A stretch of DNA of 64,000 bases from Cephalotus follicularis (Eukaryota; Streptophyta; Magnoliopsida; Oxalidales; Cephalotaceae). The notes below the pieces were generated by a model that did no database searches, was not told the DNA's origin, and was given only the letters and a program-made list of their open reading frames with translations. Position numbers and translations under genes: made by a program. Within the stretch, counting starts at the first letter, position 1. Every line of letters starts with the position of its first letter. This document shows positions 25,266-36,315 of the stretch, piece after piece. The stretch lies in contig BDDD01002916.1 of NCBI GenBank assembly GCA_001972305.1, positions 1-64,000 on the forward strand, given 5' to 3'.

Positions 25266-27362
25266 ATGGCTAGCCAAGAACATTCTGTTGGGTCTTTTTC
25301 TTCTTCTCCTGCTTCTCCCCTGTCCGTAGCGCCTTTGGCTATGGTGGTTCCCCCCGCTGAGAGGCCACACGATGTAGAAGGTAGTCTAGGGGCTGCTGTG
25401 GGTATCCCTGATGCACCTACTGCAGAGGTCAGTCCTCTGCCTGAGGATTGTGCCTTTGGTCTAAGTAAACTTAGTCAAGCCGAGGTCAAAAGGCTTACTA
25501 GGAAGTATAATTTCCCTCCTGGGTTGACCTTCAGTATTCCTAAGGATCCTCGGGTAGTTACTGAGAGCCGAGAAGGCCTCTTTGTGGTCTTCGAAGCTGC
25601 TCTTTCTCATGGTCTGAGGGTCCCTGTTCCCTCTTTTGCCATCTCGGTCCTCCTTAGCTTTAGTCTTCATCCTTCTCTTCTTCAGCCTCATTCCCGGGGC
25701 TTCATGATAGGTTTCTTAGTTAGATGCATAGAGTCCGAGGTGGCAGCCACCGTGAATCTCTTCAAGGAGTTTTATGTCATCTCGGCTACCCCCAAAACAA
25801 ACGGGTATTTCTTCAAATCATGTTCCGGGGTTAAAAAACTTCTTCTCAACCCCACCCAATCAATAAAAAACTGGAGAAGGAAATATTTCTTGATAAAGGA
25901 CTTTGAGGGATTCATTCCCTCTCCTTGGTGCACGTCCTTGGACGTCACGTCTCTGAACCGAAAGTCACGCCTATCCTCGGCTGAGAAAATAGGACTTAAT
26001 AAGCTCCTGGCTCTTGAGCCAGAGGATGTCAACGCCACCGTAACCGAGGATCGCCTGGTCCAGGCAGGACTAAGTGTGGTCCTCGGACAGGAGTCCTCCT
26101 TAAACGGGTCCGAGGAGGAAGAATCAGAGGGAGAGCCAAGTAGTCCTCTGCCCCCAATACCAGAAACGACCTGTATAGAACTCTTGTCTTCTCAGTCTCT
26201 TTCATTAATAGTGTTCTTATTAACTCTTGCATTCTCTGATCTCTAACTCTGACTTCCTTGTCTTTTTTCAACAATGGCTCCTCGTTGAGATCTTTCTGCA
26301 ATCATCAGGTCCACTGACCAGAAGAAGGCCTCTGCTTCTGCTGGGTCAAAGTCCAAGGGAAAGGCCCCTGTGACCGAGAAGGCAAGGGCGCCGACCAAGA
26401 CACCTCCTCCTCCTCCTGCTAGGGTCTCGGTAGCTGTGACCGAGAAGAGGACGGAGACCAGCAAGAGGCCGGCCGACAAGACCCCTTCGACTGAGCATGC
26501 TCCTCTGACCAAGAGGAGTAGAAAGGGGAAGGCTATGGACGGCGCCGAGAAGGTGCGCGAGGTTGAGGATGTGGCCGCCCTCGGATCCAGCTCCCAGGAC
26601 CCCATAATCCTTCCCCCATCTCTGACGGCGGACGAGATGCTCGATGGGTTTGATGGGATGGAGGTTGACCACCTGAACTTAAACGGTCCTGGTGTCCCTC
26701 AAAGACTCAGCCGGCTAGTCTTCTTGCCCCAGGAGTTGGAGGCGAGGCAGAGATGGACCAATGAAGACTTGGCAACCATCTGTCTGAAGAGGCATCTGAA
26801 GGTAAACGATCTCATCCTTAGTTACCTTGCTTTTTGCTGTACTTTAGTTCTTTATAATATCTAACACTTTTTATTTCTCTGACAGTCTTTGAACGATACC
26901 CAGCTGCTTGTGGACAACTTCTGTGCTGTTGTGGCCAGGGACCGAGAGCTGAGGTCGAGCATGGCCACCTTAGAAGAAACTGCTCGCTCGGCCCAGGCCC
27001 AACTGAACGAGGTTCTCAAGGCTCAGGAGTCCCTGGCCGAGGAGAAGAAGCAAGCGATTGAGGACTTCGAGGAGATGAAGGCCGAGAAGGAGAGGCTGGA
27101 GGCCAAGCTGAAACGGGCCGAGGACAAAGTTGATGTCCTTGCGATAAAACTTGATTGGCAGCAGAGGAGAGAAATGGAACAGCAGAGGATGGAGCTGGAA
27201 AAGCTGAGGAGAGAAAGAGACCAGGCCGTGGCTGACTTCAAGAACTCGGAGGAGTTCGATGAAGCAGTCTTCCAGGAGTCGTCCGAGTACTTTCGCCGAG
27301 GCTTCTATGCCTGTCGGAACTGGGTTGCTTCTCTGACGCCTGATCTTCCTTTGGATGAAGTG
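25266..27362 (+). pseudogene. Antisense Tat-element gene, copy D (truncated, mutated)
   Basis: Exon 1 (25266-26172) starts MASQEHSVGSF. It holds the conserved block LRVPVPSFAISVLLSFSLH ... FMIGFLVRCIESEV ... NWRRKYFLIKDFEGF, which resembles the Pfam 'putative gypsy type transposon' family. Exon 2 would span about 26272-26801 (lysine- and proline-rich, SSQDPIILPPSLTADEMLDG). Its acceptor AG is changed to AA at 26270-26271, and a TGA follows MAPR at about 26286. Exon 3 starts at 26886 and is a long heptad-rich coiled coil (QAQLNEVLKAQESLAEEKKQ). It lacks the repeat-like segment of about 16 residues seen in A and E and is cut at about 27362 (PLDEVV). Function is unknown. Confidence 0.8.
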
Positions 27363-27855
27363 GTGGTCCGAGGAGTGGTTCTATATGCCCATAACACACT
27401 TGGTAGTTCCTCGGTCCACCTTCCCTTACTGTCTTCTAAGCGCTTTTTCAAGCCCGAGATGATTTCTCTGTTGATCACCTCGGCTTGGCCATTGCTTTGA
27501 GGGTAGGCTACTGAGGCAAGCCTATGTTCTATTCTCCATTCTCTGCAAAAGTCCCTGAAAGCTTGGCAATCAAATTGTTTACCGTTATCTGTGATTATAG
27601 TCCTCGGAACTCCAAATCTGCAGATGATTGACTTCCACACAAAACTCTCTGTATTCTTCTCTGTAATCGTGGCCAAGGGCTCTGCCTCCACCCACTTAGT
27701 GAAGTAGTCAACTGCTACAATGAGAAACTTTCTTTGGCCTGTTGCCATTGGGAGTGGTCCGACGAAGTCCATTCCCCACTGTGCGAAGGGCCACGGGGCC
27801 GTTATTGATGTCAGAGGTTGAGAAGGCCTTCTGCTTATGTTGGCGTTCCTCTGAC
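27363..27855 (-). pseudogene. Integrase core fragment of D
   Basis: The minus frame reads the retroviral-type integrase core. WGMDFVGPLPMATGQ is followed by the first catalytic D in VDYFTKWVEAEP, the second D in TIITDNGKQFD, and the E in YPQSNGQAEVINRE. It ends at LWAYRTTPRTTT, where the C-terminal domain is missing. At the left it abuts the antisense gene and at the right the gag of A, both by deletion. Confidence 0.9.
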
Positions 27856-27857
27856 AC

Positions 27858-29957
27858 TTGGCCAGGGGGGCAGAGGAGGCACAAGTGCGTTCCAATGCCC
27901 CACGCAGAGCTGGCACAGTGCGAGGAAGTAGAGTTGACCCCCCGGCCTCAGTGGCCGGAAGGTCACATGTTTCTAGCAGAGTCAGGAACATAGAGGAGGT
28001 GGAGCAAGAGGTAGATAGAAGACTTACAGACTTAGAAAGGAGGTTCCGAGGAGTGGAACGGCACGGGGGGCACCTATCCGAGGTGCGAAATATCAACGTA
28101 CACCCCTTCACGGCCGAGATCATGGCAGAGTCAGTCCCCAACGGGATTCAAAACCCAAGTCTTGATAAGTATGATGGGTCCACGGACCCCATCCAGCATG
28201 TACGCTCATACATTCAGGCTATGTGGATGTATCAGGCCTCGGACGCCATGCTTTGCCGAGGATTCCCAACGACCTTGATTGGAGCTGCCCAATCATGGTA
28301 TTTTACCTTGGCAAAGAATTCAGTGAAGAGCTTCGATCAGTTTACGGAACTGTTCGTGACCAAATTCCTCAACAGCACCACACAGAGGAGAAACTCCACC
28401 CACCTCATCAACGTGGTGCAGGGTAAAGATGAGACACTGAGAGACTACCTCACCAGGTTCAATAAGGAATCGCTCACAGTGAAGGACCTGGAGCCGTCCT
28501 TTGCTCTGGCAGCCTTGAATAATGGGCTGAGGAGCAACTCGTCATTCACCTTTTCTCTGCTGAAGAAACCGGCCAAGGACATGGCAGAACTGCTGAAAAG
28601 AGCGGAGAGGTATGTCAATGTCGAGGAAGAGATGGTGGTCAGGAAACAAAAGACACCCTGGTCTGGCCATCAGGAGGAGAGAAGGGAGCATTCACGAAAT
28701 GCTCCCGAGAGAAGAGAGAAGAGGAAGGAGAGGTCAAACCTGAGCAAGGAGGACCTCAGGCATAAGCTCTCCATACGTGAGGGCACGTCCAGGGGTGGGG
28801 CACCAATACCATCTTACAACACCTTCGCCCCCCTTCTGGACACGCGAACCAGGATACTTGCTGTGGAGCAAGACAAAGCCCCTTTCCAGTGGCCTGAGAA
28901 GCTGAGGACCCCGGCAGAGAATAGGAATGTGGAGAAGTACTGCCGGTACCATCGTGACCATGGCCACGATACAGAGGAGTGCAGACAACTAAAGAATCAG
29001 ATTGAAGACCTGATTAGAAAGGGACACCTGCGCAAGTACGTGGACAGAGATGTCCCTCAAGTAAGGAGGGAACAGAGAAGAGAAGAGGCCCCTCGGCAAC
29101 CAGAGGAGCAACGACAACAGCAACCCAGGGGTGTTATCCACACAATCTCTTGGGGGGTCGCATCTGGGGGCGACCACTCAAATGCCAGAAAGGCCTATGG
29201 GAGGCAGTCCCTTGCTGTGCAACAAGTCCCTCACAGCAAAAGGCTCATAACTGGAAGAGACGAGGAGGTGATAACCTTCTCGGAGGCGGACTATGAGGGA
29301 GTACGTCTTCCTCACGATGATTCAGTGGTGGTGACTCTTCTGGTGGAACTCTTTACCATGAAGAGAATTCTCATTGATAGTGGCAGCTCGGCCGACATCC
29401 TGTACAAACATGCATTTGACTAGCTGAGGATACCGGCCGACCAACTAAAACCCGTCAAAACCCCACTGGTTGGTTTTACAGGTGAGACAATCCATCCTCT
29501 GGGATCTATCAACCTGTCTGTGGTTGCAGGTATGGCCCCATGCCAGACTCAGGTAGAGATGACATTCCTGGTGGTGGATACCCCAAGCCCATACAATGCT
29601 ATAGTGGGGCGACCAGGTCTAAACTTGTTGGAGGCCATAGTGTCTACAAGACACTTATTAATGAAGTTTCCCACAAGGTTTGGCGTGGGGGAGGTCCGAG
29701 GAGACCAAGAGGTGGCAAGACGATGTTATAAAACTGCCGTCTCGGATAAGGGGAAGGGCAAGGTTCTCCCCATAGCGAACGTGGAGCTCAGAGGAGACAT
29801 AGAATCTGAGCATCCACAGCCGGTCGAGGACGTCTTCCAAGTGCCCGTGGAAGAGGGCAACACAGAGAGAGTATTCCAAGTTGGCTCACAACTTGGAGAG
29901 GCGGAGAAGGAGGAATTAATAACATTCCTCCGAGATAATAAAGATGTTTTTGCATAG
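27858..29957 (+). pseudogene. Gag and protease of element A (two nonsense codons)
   Basis: The Retrotrans_gag region is clear (LDKYDGSTDPIQHVRSYIQ ... AQSWYFTLAKNSVKSFDQF ... GKDETLRDYLTRFNKESL). A zinc-knuckle variant reads C-x2-H-x4-H-x4-C (CRYHRDHGHDTEEC, near 28940). The aspartic protease active site is ILIDSGSSADIL (about 29370-29405), followed by FLVVDTPSPYNAIVGRPGLN. A TAG at 29421-29423 (AFD-LRIP, Q expected) breaks the frame. A second TAG at 29955-29957 stands where element B has W (DVFAWSAEE). Gag and protease of this lineage are made as one polyprotein with pol. The N-terminal 150 or so residues of gag, visible in fragment C, are missing here. Confidence 0.9.
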
Positions 29958-31246
29958 TCGACAGAGGAGGTCCCTGGCATCAGCCCAGATGTAATGGTTC
30001 ATAAACTAAGTGTGGACCCAGCCAGGCCCCTGATCAGACAAAAGAAGAGGAACTTTGCCCCTGAGAGGCAGCAAGCAATAGCCGAGGAGGTGGGCAAGCT
30101 GATGCAGGCAGGTTTTATCAGAGAAGTGCACTACTCGGACTGGTTAGCAAATCCGGTTTTGGTCAAAAAAGCCAATGGAAAATGGAGGATGTGCATAGAC
30201 TTCACGGACCTCAACAAAGCCTGCCCAAAGGATCACTTCCCTCTCCCAAAGATAGACCAGCTGGTAGATGCAACCTCGGGTTACAGAATATTAAGCTTCT
30301 TGGACGCTTACTCGGGGTATAATCAAATCCCCATGTACAAGCCTGACGAGAACAAGACAGCGTTCATAACCGACCGAGGAATGTATTGTTACAAGGTCAT
30401 GCCCTTTGGCTTGAAGAATGCAGGGGCCACCTACCAGCGCCTGGTCAACAAAGTTTTTGAACCTCAGATTGGGAAGAATATGGAGGTGTACATAGACGAT
30501 ATGCTCGTCAAAACCCCCGCCAGGAACCCTCACGTAAAAGACTTAGAGGAGACATTTGGAGTATTGAGGAGGTATAATATGAAGCTCAATCCGTCCAAGT
30601 ATACATTTGGGGTCACCTCGGGAAAGTTCCTCGGATTCATGGTCTCTAGCAGAGGAATAGAGGCCAATCCAGAGAAGATCTCGGCATTTCAAAGCATGAG
30701 ACCACCTCAAACCATCAGGGATGTCCAGAGGTTAAATGGAAAGATTGCAGCACTAAGCAGGTTTGTGTCCAAGTCAGCAGAGAAGTGTCTTCCCTTCTTC
30801 AAAGTACTAAGGGATCCTAAGGGATTCTCGTGGTCTGATGATTGTCAAGCAGCCTTCGACAAGTTGAAGGAATACTTGGTTTCTCCTCCTCTGATCTCAA
30901 AACCTAAGGATGGAGAAGACCTGTATTTGTACCTTGCGGCCACCTCGGGCGCAGTGAGTACAGTGTTAGTCAGAGAAGAGGACAAAGTTCAGAGGCCAGT
31001 GTACTACGTGAGCAAAGCTTTGAACGATGCAGAGGGGAGGTACCCGGAAGTGGAGAAATATGCTTATGCTTTGATCATCTCGGCCAGAAAATTAAGGCCA
31101 TATTTTCAAGCCCATACAATCAAGGTTCTGACTGACAAGCCACTCAAACAGGTTCTTGCCAAGCCTGACACCTCGGGCAAACTTTGGGGGGTAGGGAGAT
31201 TGCCAGAGCTTGGAATGCCGAGCATCTGAGGAAGTATTATCAATAA
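29958..31246 (+). pseudogene. Reverse transcriptase and partial RNase H of element A, fused to integrase tail
   Basis: RT motifs are intact: KKANGKWRMCIDFTDLNKAC, FLDAYSGYNQIPM, VMPFGLKNAGATYQRLVN and the catalytic VYIDDMLVKT (about 30487). RNase H begins (YLYLAATSGAVSTVLVREED, PVYYVSKALNDAEGRYPEVE) and reaches LTDKPLKQVLAKPD. It then jumps at about 31165 to the last codons of integrase, read in a different frame (GGREIARAWNAEHLRKYYQ, stop 31244-31246). The deletion removes the RNase H end, the zinc-binding domain and the integrase core. Compare element B (minus strand, from 61317), which keeps them. Confidence 0.9.
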
Positions 31247-32272
31247 TTATAAGATATTCTCAATGAAGTTTGAAATTTTTTCAAGATTTGTTCAACGATT
31301 TATGTTCAACATTATAGTTCCAAGTTTGCAAGGGACCGGAGGTCCAATGTTCATGTCCTCAAACCTCTGAACAGCCACCGATCAGCTCCCTCAGTCTTAA
31401 GCTAAGCATCTCGGACCACGCCCCCAAGGGGGCATTTAGGGATCTAAAGCTTCCTAAGCCTTACGGAGGCTAATTCTCAAAAGGAAAACCAACACAAGCC
31501 GAGGTCTCAGACAGACCAGTGAAACAGACCTTCAAGAACATCCAAGGGTGCACATACCAAAGCCTCCTTCCGAGGAGCATACCAAAGACTCCTTCCGAGG
31601 AGCACCTATATTCATCAGCAAAGACTCCTTCCGAGGAGCACGCCTAAAGCCTTCCAAGGAAGCACTAAGACTCCTAAGGGAGCAAATTCCGACCGACAAC
31701 ACCATAGGAACTTGTCCAACCAGACCTAAAATCGTGACTTGAAAGGCGAATCCATGGGAACTCGCAACGATCAAGCTCGTCGGACTGAGCACTTTAATAC
31801 AAGTGTCCCCAAGTGGACTGAAAGCTCAGCCGACCTGTCCTAAACCATCTTAGGTCAGACGATACTCTCCTCGGCAAACCCATAGGAACTTGTCCGAGCA
31901 GACCAAGAACTCAACCTATGAGTGCAAAAATTTTCTTATAATTACTTGAGCATTTTTGAAATAAAGGGTCCTACGAGGACTGCCAAAACTTGAGTGACCT
32001 CGTCCATGGAAGGTTAATGATTTGGGCTAAGTTAAAAGTCCTAAGGAGTTATCAGCACATATATACACTCAAAGCTCAAACACACAAGGAACCAATTGAA
32101 GATAAAGTCCGGGAAGGCAAAGCCTTTTTTACTTATATTTTTTAGATCAACCACAACACATAGCACAGAAATTAAAAGCAAGGCCAGAGGATCTGAAAAA
32201 TAAAGTTCCTTTATTGATGATTCAAAGAGATTACAAGTAACGAGAAAGACTATTACAAAATAAAAATTAAAG
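31247..32272 (+). other. Spacer of element A between pol and antisense gene, with short tandem repeats
   Basis: No coding frame is supported. At about 31555-31650 a unit of caaagactccttccgaggag recurs three to four times. The same spacer, inverted, is at 46950-47897 in E. The last part before 32273 is probably 3' UTR of the antisense gene. Confidence 0.7.
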
Positions 32273-34725
32273 CTAAGTTGGAGGAGCATCATCGTGCTCT
32301 AAAGGAGGATCTTCATGAAGAGGTGGAGGAGCAAAGAAGGCCTCAATAGAAGGCAGAGGAGGAGCTTCAAAACCAGCAAAGGAATCCACTGGAACTGAGG
32401 AAAAAGGAATAGCAGGAGGATCCGATGCAGGGTCCGAGGTCAGAGCAGGATCCGCAACAAGAATAACTACGTCTGGAGAAATTGGAGTTGACAACTCCTC
32501 GACCATGGCAGACGAGTCTCCTTCTTCCAACCTCTGACGGAGCCTCTCCTCCACTGCATCAATTCCCTCTGGGTAGAAGTCAAATGCATTGGCAGATGGA
32601 CCATACACCACTTCATCCAGCGAGAACTCGGGCTGCAGAGAAGAGACCCAATTCCTGCAAGCATAGAAGCCCCGACGAAAGTACTCGGCCGCTTCCAGGA
32701 ACACTGCCTCATCGAACTCGTCCGAGCTCTTGAACTCCTCCACGGAGGACCTCATCAACTCCTTGAACTCCTCCGAGTTCTTGAAGTCGGCCACTGGCTG
32801 GTTTTGTTCCCTCCTCAGCTACTCCTTCTCTTTCCTCTGCTGGCGCTCGAACCTGGCTACCAGATCATCGATTTTCTTCTCGGCTTGGTTCAGCTTGGCC
32901 TCCAGACCCTTCTTCTCGGCCCTCTCCTCCTCCAAGTCCTCAACTGCTTGCTTCTTCTCCTCGACCAAGGACTTTTGAACCTTGAGAACCTCGTTCAGTT
33001 GAGCCTGAGTTGAGCGGGCAGTTTCCTCCAATGAGGCCATGCTCGACCTCAGCTCTCTGTCCCTGGCCACTACTGCAGAGAAGTTGTCCACAAGTAGTTG
33101 AGTGTTGTTCAGGGCCTGTCAGAGAAGCAAAAATGTTAGCAATTGTGAAGAACCAAAGTACAAGAAAAGTCATGGCAACTGAGGAAGAGATCATTTACCC
33201 TCAAGTTGCTCCTCAGGCAATGGGTCACCAACTCCTCGTTGGACCATTTCTCCCTTGCCTCCATCTCCATCGGGAAGAAGACCAGCCGACTTACTGCTTG
33301 GGGGACCCCAGGACCGTTCAGGTTAAGTTTGTGGTATTCCATGTCCTCGAACTCGTTAAGCAGCTCGTCTACCTCCCGAGTTGGAGGAATGATGATTGGG
33401 TCCTGGGAGCTTGCTCCGAGGGCAGCGACGTCCTCGACCTCCTGCACTTTCTTGGTCCCATCGATAGTCTTCCCCTTCCTGCTCTTTTTTGTCAGAGGAG
33501 CGTGCTCAGCAGTGGAGGTGCTATCTGCAGCTCTTTTGCTTGCTTCCTTCCTCTTCTCAGCAGTGGCAATAGGCACCCTAGCAGGAGGAGGAGTCTTGGT
33601 CTGCGGCCTTGACCCCTCGGCCACAGAGGTTTTTCCCTTAGGCTTCGGCCCAGTAGTTGCAGGGGCCTTCCTCTGGTCGGTGGCCTTCATGATAGCAGAG
33701 AAATCTCGGTGAGGAGACATAGCTGAAAGAAGACATGAGAGTTAGAATCAGAGATCCAAAAATGCAAAAATCAATAAAAATATCATTAACAGAAGGAACG
33801 GAGGAGACAAAGGCTTTATACAATTTTGTTCCAACATTGGGGGCAGAGGACTATCTTGTTCTCCCTCTCCCTCTGAGACGTCCTCCCCGGATCCGTCCGA
33901 GGAGGATCATTGTCCGAGGACTACACTCAGTCCGGCCTGAATCAGACGATCCTCACTAACGGTGGAGTTCACATCCTCTGGCTCAAGGGCCAAGAGTTTA
34001 CTAAGACCGATCTTCTCAGTCGAGGTCAGGCGAGACCTCTTGTTCAGAGATTTGACATCCAAGGAATTGCACCAGGGAGAGGGAGTAAATCCTTCGAAGT
34101 CCTTTATTAAGAAATACTTCCTCCTCCAATGTTTTATGGATTTGGTAGGGTTGAGGAGAAGATTTTTCACCCCAAAACGGGACTTGAAAAAATACCCGAT
34201 CGTTTTGGGGGTGGCCGAGAGGACGTGAAATTCTTTGAAAAGATTCACAATTGCGTCCACCTCGAACTCTATGCACTTGACAAGGAAGCCTATCATAAAG
34301 CTCCAAGACTGAGGTTGGAGAAGTGAGGGATGAAGACTAAAGCTAACTAAGACAGAGATGGCAAAGGAAGGAACTGGGACCCTCAGACCATGGGAAAGTG
34401 CCCCATCGAAGATCACAAAGAGACCTTCTCGGCTCATGGTAACAATCCGAGGATCCTTAGGAAGACAGTAGGTCAACCCACGAGGAAAATTGTATTTTCT
34501 AGAAAAATTTTTCACCTCAGCTTGGCTGAGGGTGCTTACACCGAAGACATAATCATCTGGAAGAGGATTGGCCTCTACAGTGAGTGCATCAGGGTCACCC
34601 AACGCAGCCCCTAGAGTACCTTCAACACCAAGTGGCCTTTCGGCGGTGGGAACCACCATGGCCAAAGGCTCAACAGACAGGGGAGGAGTAGAAGAAGACC
34701 CACTAGACTGTTCTTGACTAGCCAT
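32273..34725 (-). pseudogene. Antisense Tat-element gene, copy A (three exons, one nonsense codon)
   Basis: Exons are 33822-34725 (904 nt), 33199-33722 (524 nt) and 32273-33115 (843 nt), giving 757 codons with stop. Residues 1-300 start MASQEQSSGSSSTPP and hold the gypsy-transposon-type block (VPVPSFAISVLVSFSLHPS ... FMIGFLVKCIEFEV ... HWRRKYFLIKDFEGF). Residues about 300-475 are basic and proline-rich (KKSRKGKTIDGTKKVQEVED). The rest is a coiled coil (LNEVLKVQKSLVEEKKQAVE), then YFRRGFYACRNWVSSL and an acidic, proline-rich end. Splice sites match copy E. The only break is a TAG at 32819-32821, where copy D has Q. It lies between pol and the 3' LTR on the opposite strand, as accessory genes do in Tat elements such as Grande. 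Function is unknown. Confidence 0.85.
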
Positions 34726-34933
34726 GAGTTAGAGATGAAGAAGAAGAAATCGCTAAAGAAAAAACCTTAGAACGGTCTGGAAAAGCAAAGAGATGACAGA
34801 AACTTACCAAAGACTTTGATTCGAAGGGTTGGAATAGGGTACTGAAGGCACTGCAGATTTGGCAAGCTCTAAAAAACAATGTAAGTTCTGAAGGTTCAAG
34901 AGACGAAAGTTTTGCTGTGAGAAGAACAAAGGC

Positions 34934-34940
34934 TTTTATA
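34934..34940 (-). promoter_or_regulatory. TATA box of the antisense gene in A
   Basis: The minus strand reads TCTATAAAAGCC, 209-215 bp upstream of the ATG at 34725. It lies in the same place as in E and D. Confidence 0.65.
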
Positions 34941-35349
34941 GACCCCCTCCTCGGATCCTGGCCCTCCACCTCGCACAGATCCAACGGTGGGGAAACGGAT
35001 CGTCAAATCAGGCGCGGGAAATGAGGAGACAGGCGCGGGAAATGAAAAGGCAGAGGCGGGAGATGTTCTGTGCACGCCACGTGTGAAGCGTATTTAGTAC
35101 GCAACTTAAATGCTAATCATGACGGTTCGTAACTCGAGGCCTGTTAATAAAATTAATGACAGACCAAAGGGCAGGCTTTAGTCCTCAGTTCAGGCATACC
35201 AGGTTTTGTATCAGAGGAACGACAGAAGCAACACTCTCAGCCTCGGTCCATTGGTGCAAGGAAAAGCTAACAGGAAGTACTGCAGAGGAGTCTTGCCCGA
35301 GCCACGGCTCTCAACTCTGATCCTCCTCCTCTGACCAAGGTCAGAGAAC

Positions 35350-35368
35350 AAGGACCAGGGGGGGCATA
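35350..35368 (+). other. Polypurine tract of element A
   Basis: AAGGACCAGGGGGGGCATA lies directly before the LTR start TGATGGGG. The same tract borders the LTRs of D and E on the other strand. Confidence 0.85.
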
Positions 35369-36315
35369 TGATGGGGGAAAAATCTGTTTATATTAAGAAG
35401 GACACGTGTCCACTGCAGACATGACCAGTTGTCGAGAGAGGATTAGGAGCTTGACAGGAGGCCGTGCCGAGGAACGCAAACATAGTAGAAGACATCCTAC
35501 TCGGACCCAGAGCCGAGGACCGCTGTTTTTTGAAGAGAACATACTGAGACATCAAGTCCGAGGATCCTCCTCGGACTTCGGGTCAGAAGACCTCATCCAG
35601 GGTGTCGGGGCCGAGGACTTTCTCTGCCCACAGTATCTATCAGACATGGGACAGGAGACATTCCCTCCACTACACAGAAACTAAGGACCTCCTCCTCGGA
35701 CATATTCAAACTGGTTTCGTCCTAGGACTAATGAGGACTTGGCGTCTTAAGCACACACTACTGAGGAGCAAAGGGGGATAGCAAGAGGACCATGACCTCG
35801 ACAGTGGTATCATAATCGATTTCCTCTACAGTCCAGCAACAGAGGAGCATCATTTTGCTAACAGGATAAGGGAGTTATCTCAACCTGATTTCTCGGGATT
35901 TGTACTTATCCAAATGAAGAGGGAGTGTCATAGTGAACTACCAACAAGGAAACAGCAACATATCTGGCGGAGATTAAGGGGAATGACCGAGATCCTCGGC
36001 ATTTCCCTAGGGGACAGCTATAACCTCCTAATTTTACGCTCAAACCGTTACAAAACACCACTATAAATACAAGTTCAACAGACTGAACAAAGGTCAGCCA
36101 TTTTTACATTACAAAGAACATTGTTTCCTCTGCACTTCATCTAACTTGAGCGTCGGAGTGTCCCCGGGAGAACAACCTCCTGGACTTTCCACCATTTTTG
36201 TTACTTTGTGCAGGGATCCGAGATCGAAGTCTTCCTCCAGGCATCCTTGGCTAGCGTTTCTCTTAACAAATTAAAGTTCTCCACGTAGGATACTGTTGAG
36301 AGTTCTGTATCAACA
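35369..36315 (+). repeat. 3' LTR of element A, 947 bp
   Basis: It begins TGATGGGG and ends GTATCAACA. A TATA box (TATAAAT, 36062-36068) lies about 250 bp before the end. It contains many copies of the motif CCGAGGA/TCCTCGG. The bases cattc follow at 36316, and the undisturbed equivalent is at 48516. Confidence 0.9.

Larger units (their letters stand above)
23797..27855 (-). mobile_element. Tat-like Ty3/gypsy fragment D (3' LTR, antisense gene, piece of integrase)
   Basis: In plus coordinates the order is LTR, PPT complement (tatgcccccctggtccttg from 24656), antisense gene (plus strand), then integrase on the minus strand. This is the 3' half of an element whose sense is minus. The spacer and integrase C-terminus between antisense gene and integrase are deleted at about 27362. 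At about 27855 the sequence switches to gag of element A on the opposite strand, so gag, RT, PBS and 5' LTR of D are gone. Confidence 0.8.
27856..36315 (+). mobile_element. Tat-like Ty3/gypsy element A (lacks 5' LTR and gag start)
   Basis: Sense is plus. Gag (from about residue 155), protease, RT and part of RNase H are followed by a deletion directly to the last 20 codons of integrase (31246). Then come a spacer, the antisense gene (32273-34725, minus), a PPT and the 3' LTR. Gag begins abruptly at the D junction. The LTR ends ...TATCAACA at 36315. The sequence from 36316 equals the APS kinase upstream region also found at 48516, so A inserted there or the duplication boundary lies there. Confidence 0.85.

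Noticed and set aside
25461-26605. Minus-strand frames over the antisense gene of D
   Set aside because: Opposite-strand shadows of a coding frame with high G+C at third positions.
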